Below, piece by piece: positions 1 through 8,291 of a stretch of 64,000 nucleotides of DNA; position 1 is the first letter of the stretch, and every line of letters begins with the position of its first letter. The DNA lies in assembly GCA_944390315.1 (NCBI GenBank), contig CALXPO010000012.1, forward strand, positions 96,912 through 160,911, given 5' to 3'. Made by a program: the position numbers and the translations under genes. The notes below the pieces were generated by a model. The model was not told the DNA's origin. It worked only from the letters and a program-made list of their open reading frames with translations, and ran no database searches. Source of the stretch: an uncultured Alphaproteobacteria bacterium. Its GTDB lineage: Bacteria; Pseudomonadota; Alphaproteobacteria; RF32; CAG-239.

Positions 1-45
1 AATGAGTCGTCCGAGATTCCTTGAAAAATCTTGATTTAAAGCAAA

Positions 46-86
46 AAACCACATTCCGCTTTTTAGGGCGGTATGTGGTTTTTTTA
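46..86. terminator. bidirectional terminator beyond rpsT
   Basis: AAACCACAT at 46-54 pairs with ATGTGGTTT at 73-81 and CCGC at 56-59 pairs with GCGG at 68-71, with one T-T mismatch between the two parts. An A run precedes and a T run follows, so the hairpin could stop transcription from either side. It ends the rpsT transcript on the minus strand and may also serve whatever lies to the left. Confidence 0.85.
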
Positions 87-104
87 AAAAGATTTTAGCT
101 AAAA

Positions 105-365
105 CTAGAGTGCTTTAATTTTCTTAGAAAGACGAGAAACGGTTCTGGCAACTTTATTCATAGGGAATACGCCTTTACGAACGGATCTCATCAATTCGGA
201 TTCAGCAGTTTTGAATGCAGCTGCAGCAGTTTCTTTATCTTTAGCAACAATAGCAGCTTCGACTTTTTTAACAAAAGTACGAACTCTGCTTCTGCGAGCA
301 CCGTTTATAACGCTGCGTTTAGCGTTACGACTAATTCTTGTTTTTGCCGATTTATGATTGGCCAT
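105..365 (-). CDS. rpsT: 30S ribosomal protein S20
   Basis: Primary 16S rRNA-binding protein of the small ribosomal subunit. The 86-residue product has the usual family length, starts MANHKSAKTRISRNAKR, is rich in Lys, Arg and Ala, and is predicted to be almost entirely helical. An AGGA-type ribosome site lies just upstream of the ATG. It sits downstream of an enoyl-CoA hydratase gene and mutM on the same strand. In many alphaproteobacteria this run continues into dnaA on the far side of rpsT, so dnaA probably lies just beyond the left edge. Identification is secure from sequence and context. Confidence 0.97.
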   Translation of the reverse strand: MANHKSAKTRISRNAKRSVINGARRSRVRTFVKKVEAAIVAKDKETAAAAFKTAESELMRSVRKGVFPMNKVARTVSRLSKKIKAL

Positions 366-477
366 TTTATTTATTCCTGTACAAATTGAGTTAATTACAA
401 ATTTTTTTTCTGATATGCTTTATAAACTCGGAGAGGCTCTTTAGTCAACAACATTTTTATTAAAAAAGGTTATATAA

Positions 478-1224
478 CTATTTTTTTGCCATATTAAGCA
501 AGTTTTGACGAAATTCATCGGAAGCAATTGAACTTTTGAATACTTGTTTTTCAATTTCGAGTCCTTCTTCCAAATTCGTATTGCTGACGGCTGTTTTTAT
601 CAATTCCTTAGATGTTGTAACGGCCAAATCAGGCAGAACAGAAATTCTTTCGGCAGTTTTGACGGCTTCTTTAAATAAATAACGCAAAGGAACGATGCGG
701 CTGACGATACCGGCACGTTCGGCTTCTAAGGCATTCATGGCGCGTCCCGTCAGAATCATTTCCATGGTTTTAGATTTTCCGACAGCATTTGTTAAGCGTT
801 GAGTTGCGCCAAATCCTGGTACGGTGCCGAGACTAAGATCCGGATGTCCGAAGCAAGCACTTTCGGAAGCAAGAACGATATCGCAAGCCAAAGCCATTTC
901 GCATCCGATTCCGAGAGCGTAACCGCTGACAGCCGCAATAATGGGCTTTTTGATGTCGGCAAATTTTTCAAAATTTTCGTACATATCTTCCAAAGTATCC
1001 GGAGTAATGTCTGCCAAAAATTCATTAATATCGATTCCCGAGGAGAATGCTTTGTCGCTACCGCGAATAACAAGAGCTTTTATACTATCGTTCATATCCA
1101 AAGAGGTTGCGGCTTCGGCAAGATCAGATAACATTTGGCGGTTAATCATATTAAGACCGTCATCTGTTTGAATGGTGATTATGCCTGTATTTTTTCTGAT
1201 TTCAGTAGAGATTTCCTTGCTCAT
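478..1224 (-). CDS. enoyl-CoA hydratase/isomerase family protein
   Basis: Crotonase-fold enzyme of 248 residues, the usual length. The family acts on acyl-CoA thioesters, most often adding water to 2-enoyl-CoA. Visible family features are the oxyanion-hole segment near residues 60-66 (AFSSGIDINEF), the GYALGIGCEMALACD segment near residues 101-115 that carries the second oxyanion-hole glycine and the first catalytic-glutamate position of hydratases, and FGHPDLSLGTVPGFGATQRL, where hydratases have their second glutamate. Here that second position is not a clear Glu (GTVPGFG), so the exact reaction is uncertain. It lies between mutM and rpsT, the common alphaproteobacterial order. No fatty-acid oxidation genes are nearby. 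Confidence 0.88.
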   Translation of the reverse strand: MSKEISTEIRKNTGIITIQTDDGLNMINRQMLSDLAEAATSLDMNDSIKALVIRGSDKAFSSGIDINEFLADITPDTLEDMYENFEKFADIKKPIIAAVSGYALGIGCEMALACDIVLASESACFGHPDLSLGTVPGFGATQRLTNAVGKSKTMEMILTGRAMNALEAERAGIVSRIVPLRYLFKEAVKTAERISVLPDLAVTTSKELIKTAVSNTNLEEGLEIEKQVFKSSIASDEFRQNLLNMAKK

Positions 1225-1233
1225 TTTATTTTC

Positions 1234-1617
1234 CTAATTTTTGCTTTTAAGGGTTATTCTGACCAAAAGAGGTGATTTTTGTTCACATACAATGTTTAAG
1301 CGTTCTTCTTCTCTTTCGAAAAGAAGCTGTTTTTTATCTTGATTTATAAGATTCCAACCAAGTTGAGGCAGTGTCTCCCGATAAAAAGAGGCGACAGAGG
1401 CAAAAGAGATGCCTTTTCCTTCAAGATAGGCCTCAACCAAACGAGACTCCTCGTTTCCAAAAGAAATATTGTCGTTTTGCAATTGAAACATACCGTTCAT
1501 AACCGGTAAATCTTCAAATCCTTCTATAAATTCTTGAGCATGAGAGGAGTTGCATATGCTGCATGCAAAAAGAAAAACTATTAAGTAAAAATGGGTTATG
1601 TTTTTTATTAAATTCAT
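1234..1617 (-). CDS. small exported protein of unknown function
   Basis: About 127 residues. I place the start at the ATG at 1617, which overlaps the mutM stop in an ATGA arrangement, because the residues that follow form a clear signal peptide (MNLIKNITHFYLIVFLFAC, then SSHAQ as a likely cleavage site). A longer reading from 1704 would put 29 mutM-overlapping residues before the signal peptide and is unlikely. LFACSIC could alternatively be a lipobox. The mature part has one predicted helix followed by beta strands and ends in VRITLKSKN. Translational coupling to mutM suggests co-expression. I do not recognise a named family. The segment SFYRETLPQLGWNL resembles small alphaproteobacterial envelope proteins found beside mutM, which is an inference. 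Confidence 0.72.
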   Translation of the reverse strand: MNLIKNITHFYLIVFLFACSICNSSHAQEFIEGFEDLPVMNGMFQLQNDNISFGNEESRLVEAYLEGKGISFASVASFYRETLPQLGWNLINQDKKQLLFEREEERLNIVCEQKSPLLVRITLKSKN

Positions 1618-2453
1618 TTTTGTTTCACCGGACAGAAGAAAGTTGAACGACCATGCTGAATAATTTTTTGAATTCCGCCGCAGGGGTTTTGTTGACAGAT
1701 GCAACCCGGGCAGCGCTGACCGGCTTTGTTATAAACACTGTGCAGATTCTGAAAATATCCCAAACTGCCGTCCGGTCTTTGATAATCATGAAGCGTTGAG
1801 CCGCCGTTGTCAATCGCAAGTTTTAAAACTGAACGAATTTTTTTAATAATCACGCCACATTCTTGTTTTGATATGTCTTTTGCTTTCCGTAAGGGCGAAA
1901 TTTGAGCGGCGAACAATATTTCGGAAGCATAAATATTCCCGATTCCCGCAATGATTTTTTGATCTAATAAAATACTTTTAATATCACAGTTTTTGTTTTG
2001 TAATCGTCCAAATAGAAATTCTGCAGTAAGTTTTTTATCAAAGGGATCGATTCCTATATTTTTAAAAAGCGGAAAGCTGTCAAGTTGTTTGGTTGATGTG
2101 ACATCCATTAACCCAAAACGTCTCGGGTCATTATAAATCAGGTATCCCGAAGAAGTTTTAATGATAACATGATCATGTTTCTCAAGTGATTCAGGAAGAG
2201 ACAAACAAGTTTTTATTTTTCCGCTCATTCCGAGATGGATAATAATACTGTTGCCGTTATCTAGGTTAATTATGATATATTTGGCTTTTCTTGCAAAAGT
2301 CAGTATTTTACTCAGGATAATTTGGTCTTTAAAATTATCGGGAATAGGAATTCTAAGATTTCCGTTCCTGACAATAACGTCAAGGATACGGGCCGATTGG
2401 GCAAAGGCTTCAATGCCTCTTTTAATAGTTTCTACTTCTGGTAATTCCGGCAT
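1614..2453 (-). CDS. mutM: formamidopyrimidine-DNA glycosylase (Fpg/MutM)
   Basis: Base-excision repair glycosylase/AP lyase that removes 8-oxoguanine and formamidopyrimidines. The 279-residue product starts MPELPEVETI, so the N-terminal proline nucleophile (P2), E3 and the E6 region are intact. The helix-two-turn-helix segment (SILLDQKIIAGIGNIYASEIL) is present. The C-terminal zinc finger is odd: the first half reads CPGCICQQNPCGG, with four cysteines, and the second half ends FFCPVKQK where the family has CPxCQ, so the fourth zinc ligand is a lysine. GGRSTF is changed to HGRSTF but keeps the DNA-contacting Arg. The gene overlaps the next small exported protein by four bases. Confidence 0.95.
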   Translation of the reverse strand: MPELPEVETIKRGIEAFAQSARILDVIVRNGNLRIPIPDNFKDQIILSKILTFARKAKYIIINLDNGNSIIIHLGMSGKIKTCLSLPESLEKHDHVIIKTSSGYLIYNDPRRFGLMDVTSTKQLDSFPLFKNIGIDPFDKKLTAEFLFGRLQNKNCDIKSILLDQKIIAGIGNIYASEILFAAQISPLRKAKDISKQECGVIIKKIRSVLKLAIDNGGSTLHDYQRPDGSLGYFQNLHSVYNKAGQRCPGCICQQNPCGGIQKIIQHGRSTFFCPVKQK

Positions 2454-2534
2454 ATTTTTAATACTGCATAATTAACTTATGCCGATTATTATAAAATCGA
2501 CAACTTTTTTTTCAACAGATTTATTTCTTTATTA

Positions 2535-2837
2535 TCAGGAAGGCGATAATTCCGTGATAACTTCGTATACAAAAGAATGGCAACCGAGTCCATGCCTGCG
2601 TGTTTTCTTTTTTACGAAGGATGATTTATTATAAAAATAGGTCATGATAAATAATCTGGTATAATAAGTTAAGCCAAGTCCGCTATGATTATTATTTTCT
2701 ATTATTTCAATAAAATCGTTTCGTGCGATTCTTTCATTTTTACAAATTTCATCAATAAGTCGCCATTCGGTAAGACATAAGCGCATACTTGTTCGACGGT
2801 TATTAATAAATAAAATTTTACTAACTAATTTTGTCAT
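2535..2837 (-). CDS. ribbon-helix-helix (RHH_4-like) protein
   Basis: A 100-residue protein. Residues about 14-70 fit the short ribbon-helix-helix domain common in alphaproteobacteria: a strand RTSMRLCLTEW, a helix LIDEICKNERIARNDFIEIIE, and a second helix GLGLTYYTRLFIMTYF. RTS-RL at the start of the strand is typical of the family. Such proteins are presumed DNA-binding regulators, but their targets are mostly unknown. The C-terminal 30 residues are not recognised. The gene is divergent from the J-protein gene, with about 107 bases between them that probably carry both promoters. Confidence 0.7.
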   Translation of the reverse strand: MTKLVSKILFINNRRTSMRLCLTEWRLIDEICKNERIARNDFIEIIENNNHSGLGLTYYTRLFIMTYFYNKSSFVKKKTRRHGLGCHSFVYEVITELSPS

Positions 2838-2944
2838 TTTATGCCTTTTTTGTGTGATACAATATTATTGCCATTATGTTCTGTTAAGAGTATATTATTA
2901 ATGAATAATAAACACAACTAAAAAAAGAATAAAAAAAACGCAAT

Positions 2945-3514
2945 ATGATAAAACATGTAAGAAGTAAAAAGTATTATGCTCCACAAAACGAAAATCAAGA
3001 ACATATGTGTGATTTTCCAGGATGCACCAAAAAAGGAGAATATCGAGCTCCGAAGGATAAGAACTTAAAAGAATATTACTGGTTTTGTCTGGAACATGTT
3101 CAGGCCTATAACGCCAAGTGGAACTATTATGACGGTGAAGAAGAAAATCCGAAAACGGAAGATAAAGAAGACGAAGCGGCAAAACGCAGAAAAATGCATT
3201 TTAGCAGAGGTTTCCGCTCAAAAATTAATTATCAATTTGGATATCGTCTTAGAGATGATTTAGGTTTTTTCGGTGATTACGGCGGAGCAACGCCTTCCGC
3301 GGAAGAGATATTTTTTACGGAACAAGAACGACAATATTTGAAAATAATGGAGCTTCGCGCCGATAATATTTCGGTTGCAGCTATCAAGAAACAGTATAAA
3401 AAATTGGTAAAAAAATACCATCCGGACCTTAATCGCGATAATAAGGAAGAGGCGGAAGAAAAATTCAAACAACTAACGGCAGCTTACCAAGCCTTGTTGG
3501 CTAAGTTTTCATAA
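2945..3514 (+). CDS. J-domain protein (DnaJ-like)
   Basis: A 189-residue protein with a C-terminal J domain. The HPD tripeptide needed to stimulate DnaK ATPase is present in KYHPDLNRDN (near residues 158-167), preceded by the helix IKKQYKKLVKKY and followed by EKFKQLTAAYQALL. The N-terminal half has a possible metal site (CDFPGCTKKGEYRAP, then FCLEHVQAYN) and a charged linker. This architecture is a known alphaproteobacterial J-protein type and is distinct from canonical DnaJ, which has a G/F region and a zinc-finger domain. dnaK lies 20 kb away in this window without an adjacent dnaJ. A partner role with DnaK is likely but not shown. Confidence 0.85.
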   Translation: MIKHVRSKKYYAPQNENQEHMCDFPGCTKKGEYRAPKDKNLKEYYWFCLEHVQAYNAKWNYYDGEEENPKTEDKEDEAAKRRKMHFSRGFRSKINYQFGYRLRDDLGFFGDYGGATPSAEEIFFTEQERQYLKIMELRADNISVAAIKKQYKKLVKKYHPDLNRDNKEEAEEKFKQLTAAYQALLAKFS

Positions 3515-3518
3515 AAAA

Positions 3519-4052
3519 CTATTTTTTGCGATGTCGGCGGAGCAAAATATGAATAGCTCCGGAACCTCCTTTAATATGTTCAGGATGAAAAACGGAAAGA
3601 ATCAGGGGGCGAATGTCCGGTAAATTAAGCCACTGAGGAACTCTGTCTTTTAAGACCCCGCGGCTGGCAAAAATATCCTCTTCGTCATTTTTATGGAGAC
3701 CTTTTCCGGTAATAATTGCAATGCAGCGTTTTTGCTGAAGATAAGCCTTTTTTATAAATTCGCATACGGCATCAAAGGCTTGATTCTCAGTATAGCCATG
3801 CAAATCAAGCTCAGCTTCAATACGAAAATCTCCTCTTTTAAATTTTTTTGCCGTGTTCGCGTCAACGTTATCTGTATTGCCGATAATAATATCCGGTAAT
3901 CTTGAGCCGCTGTATACCTCATTTGCACTAATTTTAGGAGTGACCTTCAGCTTGATATTTCTTGTAAAAGTCAGCGGGCGGTCGTTTGTCAATTTACTGA
4001 CATCTTTTATCAACTGTTGCCAACATATTTGATCTTCGCTATCTGGCAACAT
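3519..4052 (-). CDS. Smr domain protein
   Basis: A 177-residue protein with a C-terminal Smr (MutS2-related) domain, a putative nuclease or nucleic-acid-binding fold. Hallmarks are LDLHGYTENQAFDAV, corresponding to the family LDLHG motif, and ITGKGLH, corresponding to TGKG. The N-terminal part carries a charged region that starts DSEDQICWQQLIKDV, as in alphaproteobacterial standalone Smr proteins. Its start overlaps the end of mltA by 14 bases, so the two are translationally coupled, in the common alphaproteobacterial order timA-mltA-smr. The cellular role of standalone Smr proteins is unclear. Confidence 0.88.
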   Translation of the reverse strand: MLPDSEDQICWQQLIKDVSKLTNDRPLTFTRNIKLKVTPKISANEVYSGSRLPDIIIGNTDNVDANTAKKFKRGDFRIEAELDLHGYTENQAFDAVCEFIKKAYLQQKRCIAIITGKGLHKNDEEDIFASRGVLKDRVPQWLNLPDIRPLILSVFHPEHIKGGSGAIHILLRRHRKK

Positions 4053-5220
4053 TTGTTTTCTCTTTAGGTATAAAAATGTAATAATGTCCGCTATTGTTCA
4101 TTTTTCCGGCCAGGGATAAAACCTCATCTCCGCCGCTGCCCCAGAAATAATCACCGCGAACAGCTCCTTTAATGGCGCTTCCGATATCTTGCGCAGCTAC
4201 AAGTTTTTGCAAAGGTTGCTTGTCGGGAGTTGTCGTTGATAACCAAAGCAAGGAACCAAGAGGGATATACTGCCTGTCAACGGCCAGACTCCGACCGGCG
4301 GTCAAAGGAATGCCGAAAGCACCGATAGGACCGTCGGCATTGACGATTCGATGAAAAATAAAACGTTCATTTTCTTGCATTAAGATTCTGGCTTGTTTGG
4401 GATTATTTTTAAGCCATTTTTTTATGCTTATCATATCGGTCTGTCCGGATTTGATAAGTCCTTTTCCAAGCAGAATACTGCCGATTCCTTTGAAACGACG
4501 GCCGTTATTATCTGCATATCCGATTCTGACTTTTTGCCCATCGTCAAGATGAGCTACGGCAGAGCCTTGAATTTGCATAATATGGATATCAATTAAACTA
4601 TCCCCCCACAGTAAGACGGGGGCATCAAAATGATTATTTTCAATTTCTGCGCGTGTATAATAAGGTAACATTTTTTGATGACTAAGGCGACCGAGTAAGC
4701 GCCTATTAGGCAAATCGGGATCAAAATCTTTTAGATTAATTTCGATTAAATCATTTGGTTTTCCATATACCGGATAAATATATTTTCCATGTTTTTGACG
4801 AGAAGCAAAAATCTCCGATTCAAAGTAAGACGTAAATTTCCCCTCGGCGTTACCGTTTGCTTGAACTAAATAAGGTGTAAAGTTTGCTTGTAAAAAGTTT
4901 TTTAAATCATTACCGTTGCTGATTTTTTCTGCAAAAAAATCATGGCAGATATTTTGATAATCCTTTGTCTTAATTTTTATTTCGCTTGTATAGAGATAAG
5001 GTGTGTTGATTTGCATTATTTTTTTGCAATTGTTATCAAAAACCTTAACGAAATCCTCAAGTTTATCGTTATTCCATCCTTCCAATTCGGAAAAGTCGAC
5101 GGCACTCAATTCTATATTTTGGTTATTTTCGGACAGAGGGGACATAGATTTATCTTCTCGTTGCCTGGGGCAGGCACTGAGGAGAAAAAGGGAACATAAA
5201 ATAAAAAGCGCTTTTTTCAT
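4039..5220 (-). CDS. mltA: membrane-bound lytic murein transglycosylase A
   Basis: Outer-membrane lipoprotein that cleaves the glycan strands of peptidoglycan to yield 1,6-anhydromuramyl products. The 393-residue product begins with a lipoprotein signal peptide ending LLSAC, so Cys16 is the likely lipidated residue. The MltA domain (about residues 110-300) is visible in GKFTSYFESEIFASRQ, and the C-terminal 3D domain carries VAAQDIGSAIKGAVRGDYFWGSG, including the family's conserved aspartates. It starts one base after the timA stop and overlaps smr downstream. Length and motifs are intact. Confidence 0.94.
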   Translation of the reverse strand: MKKALFILCSLFLLSACPRQREDKSMSPLSENNQNIELSAVDFSELEGWNNDKLEDFVKVFDNNCKKIMQINTPYLYTSEIKIKTKDYQNICHDFFAEKISNGNDLKNFLQANFTPYLVQANGNAEGKFTSYFESEIFASRQKHGKYIYPVYGKPNDLIEINLKDFDPDLPNRRLLGRLSHQKMLPYYTRAEIENNHFDAPVLLWGDSLIDIHIMQIQGSAVAHLDDGQKVRIGYADNNGRRFKGIGSILLGKGLIKSGQTDMISIKKWLKNNPKQARILMQENERFIFHRIVNADGPIGAFGIPLTAGRSLAVDRQYIPLGSLLWLSTTTPDKQPLQKLVAAQDIGSAIKGAVRGDYFWGSGGDEVLSLAGKMNNSGHYYIFIPKEKTNVAR

Positions 5221-5871
5221 TTATTTTTTCGTTGAAACCAGAGTCCAGTTAGGGGTTGTTGCGTTTAAGGGGCGTTCAAAGGTCCACACGTCGGTAATGG
5301 ACTGGATAAAGTTTTCATCCCCTTCAATAACTTCTCCTGCTTTGTTACGCAAAATATTAACTTGCTCAGAGACAAATTTTACGCTTATTTTTACAATATC
5401 ATTTTTAGAAATTTTAGCATCGGTAATAATTGCTTCGTCAAAACCGATAAAATCGGTCTCGGCAGAAATTCCATCTTCTTTTCGCTGTGCTATGATGGCT
5501 TCAAATTTTTTGAACAAAGTTTTAGATACTAAAAATTTTAGTGTGTCGACATCTTCTTTTGCAAAGGAAGTCACAATAATTTCAAATGCTTTTTTGGCAC
5601 CTGATAAAAATTTTTCACGGCTAAAATCAGGAATTTGCCGCAGTACTTTTTCGCTTTCGCTCAAATTTTTGTCATCGGTTTGGAGTTCCGTTGATGTTTG
5701 TTTTTGAAGGCGTTTTTTTTGTTCTTGCATTAGAATATTGAATATTTTTGCAGCACTTTCCTTGCTGATTTCTGTTTCATTTTCGGGTCTTGTGCCGAGC
5801 AAACTTTTGAGTTTTGTAAAGACCATAATGACAACAAAAAGCAAAATGATGATATCCAAATAAGCAGACAT
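5221..5871 (-). CDS. timA: Tim44/TimA-like membrane-associated protein
   Basis: A 216-residue Tim44-domain protein. In alphaproteobacteria the TimA family is the presumed ancestor of mitochondrial Tim44, and its exact role at the inner membrane is unsettled. Residues 4-20 form one hydrophobic N-terminal segment (LDIIILLFVVIMVF), followed by a charged linker, then the Tim44 domain from about residue 75 (FSREKFLSGAKKAFEIIVTSF) to the end (DVWTFERPLNATTPNWTLV). The run timA-mltA-smr divergent from secB is a standard alphaproteobacterial arrangement, which supports the call. Confidence 0.9.
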   Translation of the reverse strand: MSAYLDIIILLFVVIMVFTKLKSLLGTRPENETEISKESAAKIFNILMQEQKKRLQKQTSTELQTDDKNLSESEKVLRQIPDFSREKFLSGAKKAFEIIVTSFAKEDVDTLKFLVSKTLFKKFEAIIAQRKEDGISAETDFIGFDEAIITDAKISKNDIVKISVKFVSEQVNILRNKAGEVIEGDENFIQSITDVWTFERPLNATTPNWTLVSTKK

Positions 5872-6015
5872 TTTTTCCTCAAATAGAATTGTTATGTTAT
5901 AAAAAATAATATAGTGTGAAACAAAAACATTATCAACCGCAAATATTGACCGTTAAGATTATTTATTATAAAGTAAGACAGTTTTAAATCAGTTGCCGTT
6001 TTTTAGGAGAAAGAA

Positions 6016-6486
6016 ATGGAAGAACAGCAAAACAAACAGGTTGGAGCTATCACCGTTATCAGCCAATATATCAAGGATTTGTCCTTGGAAATTCCGCATG
6101 CGCCGGAGATTTTCAGTCAAATTAAGACTGCCCCGAAAGTTGATGTTCATGTTGATGTTAAATCTGAACCCAAAGGAAACAATACTTATGTATCCGAGTT
6201 GTCCATCAGTATGAATGGCAAAGCAGAAGACAAGACATTATTTGTTTTAGAGTTGACTTATGCCGCATTTGCCGAAGTTAATGTTCCGGCAGAGCATATG
6301 GAGCCGGTTTTGATGATTGAACTTCCGCGTTTGGTTTTTCCATTTGCCCGTAATGTTGTGACACAATGTTTGAGCGAAGGAGGCTTACCGCCGTTTATGC
6401 TTAATCCGATTGATTTTGCGGCTCTATATGTTGCTCGCAAACAAGCGGAGGCAAAAAAAGCCGCCAATGACGGAAGCGCCAATTAG
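6016..6486 (+). CDS. secB: protein-export chaperone SecB
   Basis: Cytoplasmic tetrameric chaperone that keeps preproteins unfolded and passes them to SecA. The 156-residue product has typical length and motifs: ISQYIKDLSLEIPHAPEIF near the start, LELTYAAFAEV in the middle, and FPFARNVVTQCLSEGGLPPFMLNPIDFAALY near the end. An AGGAGA ribosome site lies 6 bases before the ATG. It is divergent from timA. A strong client load is plausible here, since the window encodes a very large two-partner adhesin and many exported proteins. Confidence 0.97.
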   Translation: MEEQQNKQVGAITVISQYIKDLSLEIPHAPEIFSQIKTAPKVDVHVDVKSEPKGNNTYVSELSISMNGKAEDKTLFVLELTYAAFAEVNVPAEHMEPVLMIELPRLVFPFARNVVTQCLSEGGLPPFMLNPIDFAALYVARKQAEAKKAANDGSAN

Positions 6487-6504
6487 TCATATGCAAATTA
6501 TGTG

Positions 6505-6544
6505 TAAAAAAAACAGCCTCCTAAAAACGAGGCTGTTTTTTTTA
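6505..6544. terminator. bidirectional terminator between secB and the hydrogenase operon
   Basis: AAACAGCCTC at 6511-6520 pairs perfectly with GAGGCTGTTT at 6528-6537 around an 8-base loop. It has an A run on one side and a T run on the other. It sits between two convergent transcripts and can end both. Confidence 0.92.
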
Positions 6545-6555
6545 CGTGTATTTTA

Positions 6556-8010
6556 TTAATCTTTTTGCTCATTCAAATCGGGAGCGGTTTTAACGTAATT
6601 TTCAACCATAATGGCCGATTTTTTAGCCAAAGCAACGCAACCCGGACCGGCAACACAACCGCCTTCGCAGCACATAACTTCAACCATGTTGAATTCAGAG
6701 CCTTTGGTCGCATATTGTTTTAAGAGCTTAATATTGGCTTTATTTAAACCGTTAATTGCTGTCGGTTTAAATTCTGCTTTGTCGCCGACCAAAGAAGCAA
6801 TAGCACCGGCAACGCCTCCCGAAACTGGGAAACGACGACCTTGGGCGCAAGAAATTTTTGCAAATTCTTCCGGCTCGCAATCGGCGACATTGATACCGGA
6901 AGCTACAAACATGGCTCCGATTTCTTCAAAAGTCAGCACATAGTCGACATTGGGGTCGCTTTCGGCCTCAAAACGCTTAGCCAAGCAAGGTCCGACAAAA
7001 ACAGAAACGCAATCGGGTTGTTCCTGCTTGAGCAGTTCGGCGGTATAATACATCGGGGTCCGTGTATGCGAAACAAACGGTTTGATTTCCGGAATATGGA
7101 TATCGGCAGCTTTGTAATAAGCGGGACAGCAAGAAGATGTCATTAATTTTTCGCCGTTTTTCATTTTTTCCAAAAATTCGGCCGCTTCTTTTTTAGTGGT
7201 GATATCGGCACCGATGGCAACTTCAACCACATCGGCAAAGCCCAGTTTTTTCAAAGCACCGATAAGATTATTGATGGTGCCCGGAAATTGTCCGAGGACG
7301 GCCGGAGCGAGCATGGCAACGACTTTTTTATTTTCGTCCGCCAAAAGTTTTAATACATCGACTATCTGCGACATTTCTACCACGGCGCCGAACGGGCAGG
7401 ATTGCAGACATTTTCCGCACAAAATACATTTTTCCGGATCAATATGTTCCTTACCGCTTTCGTCTTTACTGATGGCACCGACCGGACAAGCCTCTTCGCA
7501 AGGGATTGGCACTCTGATGATGGCGTGATAAGGACATACTTCCTGACAGCGACCGCAAGAAATACATTTATCGGGGTCGATATTAGAGCGGCCGTTGACA
7601 ATGCTGATGGCTTGTTTGGGGCAGTTAATCTGACAGGGTTTGGCAAAACAACCGCGGCAGGCATCGGTTACCAAATAACGTGAGCGAATACAGCCGGAGC
7701 AAGCATCGGTAATGACCGACAGTTTGTTAACGGCATGAGTTGTTCGTTCCAAAGCCTTTTCACCATATTCTTTCAAGCTGGTCAGTTCATCGGTTTCGTC
7801 TTCGGGAGCAAAACCCATACTTGCCATACAACGATATTTCAAAATAGCGCGGTCTTTATAAATACAGCAACGGCTGACTTCACCGCCCTTGGGACGGAGT
7901 TCCAACGGAATTCTGTCGGCGTCGGCAAAGCGTCCCTGTAAAAATTTCTCGACAATTTTCACCAGAATGCGTGTACGCATCTGGTTGGCGTTATTCTTAG
8001 GTATTAGCAT
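6556..8010 (-). CDS. [FeFe] hydrogenase, group B-like, with ferredoxin domains
   Basis: A 484-residue iron-only hydrogenase that interconverts protons and H2. The N-terminal half holds several Fe-S cluster sites: a Cys-rich stretch at residues 104-130, then two ferredoxin motifs (CISCGRCQEVCP near 149-160 and CILCGKCLQSCP near 195-206). The H-cluster domain keeps all four ligands: Cys295 in TSSCCPAY, Cys342 in VGPCLAKR, and Cys448 and Cys452 in CCEGGCVAGPG. Cys294, at the position used for proton transfer in active enzymes, is also kept. GPC and CEGGC in place of the group A motifs point to group B. It is the last gene of a five-gene operon and shares one base with the upstream small ferredoxin. 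No maturation genes (hydE, hydF, hydG) are in the window. Confidence 0.9.
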   Translation of the reverse strand: MLIPKNNANQMRTRILVKIVEKFLQGRFADADRIPLELRPKGGEVSRCCIYKDRAILKYRCMASMGFAPEDETDELTSLKEYGEKALERTTHAVNKLSVITDACSGCIRSRYLVTDACRGCFAKPCQINCPKQAISIVNGRSNIDPDKCISCGRCQEVCPYHAIIRVPIPCEEACPVGAISKDESGKEHIDPEKCILCGKCLQSCPFGAVVEMSQIVDVLKLLADENKKVVAMLAPAVLGQFPGTINNLIGALKKLGFADVVEVAIGADITTKKEAAEFLEKMKNGEKLMTSSCCPAYYKAADIHIPEIKPFVSHTRTPMYYTAELLKQEQPDCVSVFVGPCLAKRFEAESDPNVDYVLTFEEIGAMFVASGINVADCEPEEFAKISCAQGRRFPVSGGVAGAIASLVGDKAEFKPTAINGLNKANIKLLKQYATKGSEFNMVEVMCCEGGCVAGPGCVALAKKSAIMVENYVKTAPDLNEQKD

Positions 8011-8276
8011 TATTTTTCCTGATTCAAAATTTCTCTGATTTTGTTGACGACTTTTTCAAAATTGGCTTCTTCAATCAATTCATCATTAACCATTACGAAA
8101 GGTCCGCGGTTATATTTTGCGGTTGTGTCCTTACAATGATTCATGCAACGAGCCTCTTCGATTTCGATTTTGTCGGCGATATCTGCCGGCGGTGCAAACT
8201 CCAAGACCTGAATTTGGGCTGCTCCCATAACAAAGCAGGAAGTTCCGCAGCAAATCTTAACTTTGACTTTTTCCAT
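8010..8276 (-). CDS. small [2Fe-2S] thioredoxin-fold ferredoxin
   Basis: An 88-residue protein related to the NuoE/HymA C-terminal [2Fe-2S] domain. The four probable ligands are in CCGTSCF near the N-terminus (Cys9 or Cys10 and Cys14) and in ARCMNHCKD (Cys44 and Cys48), the classic spacing of thioredoxin-fold ferredoxins. It probably shuttles electrons between NAD(P)H-linked modules or the sensor and the hydrogenase encoded immediately downstream. Stop and start are coupled with the hydrogenase gene. It differs from the second such protein at 11231-11479, so the operon has two distinct versions. Confidence 0.83.
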   Translation of the reverse strand: MEKVKVKICCGTSCFVMGAAQIQVLEFAPPADIADKIEIEEARCMNHCKDTTAKYNRGPFVMVNDELIEEANFEKVVNKIREILNQEK

Positions 8277-8291
8277 AATTTGTTCCTTTAC

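Noticed and set aside
1..104. Replication origin
   Set aside because: No DnaA box cluster or AT-rich unwinding element is visible here; only a terminator and a spacer.
5003..5707. Plus-strand open frame over mltA and timA
   Set aside because: Antisense to two genes with clear families; no supporting signals.
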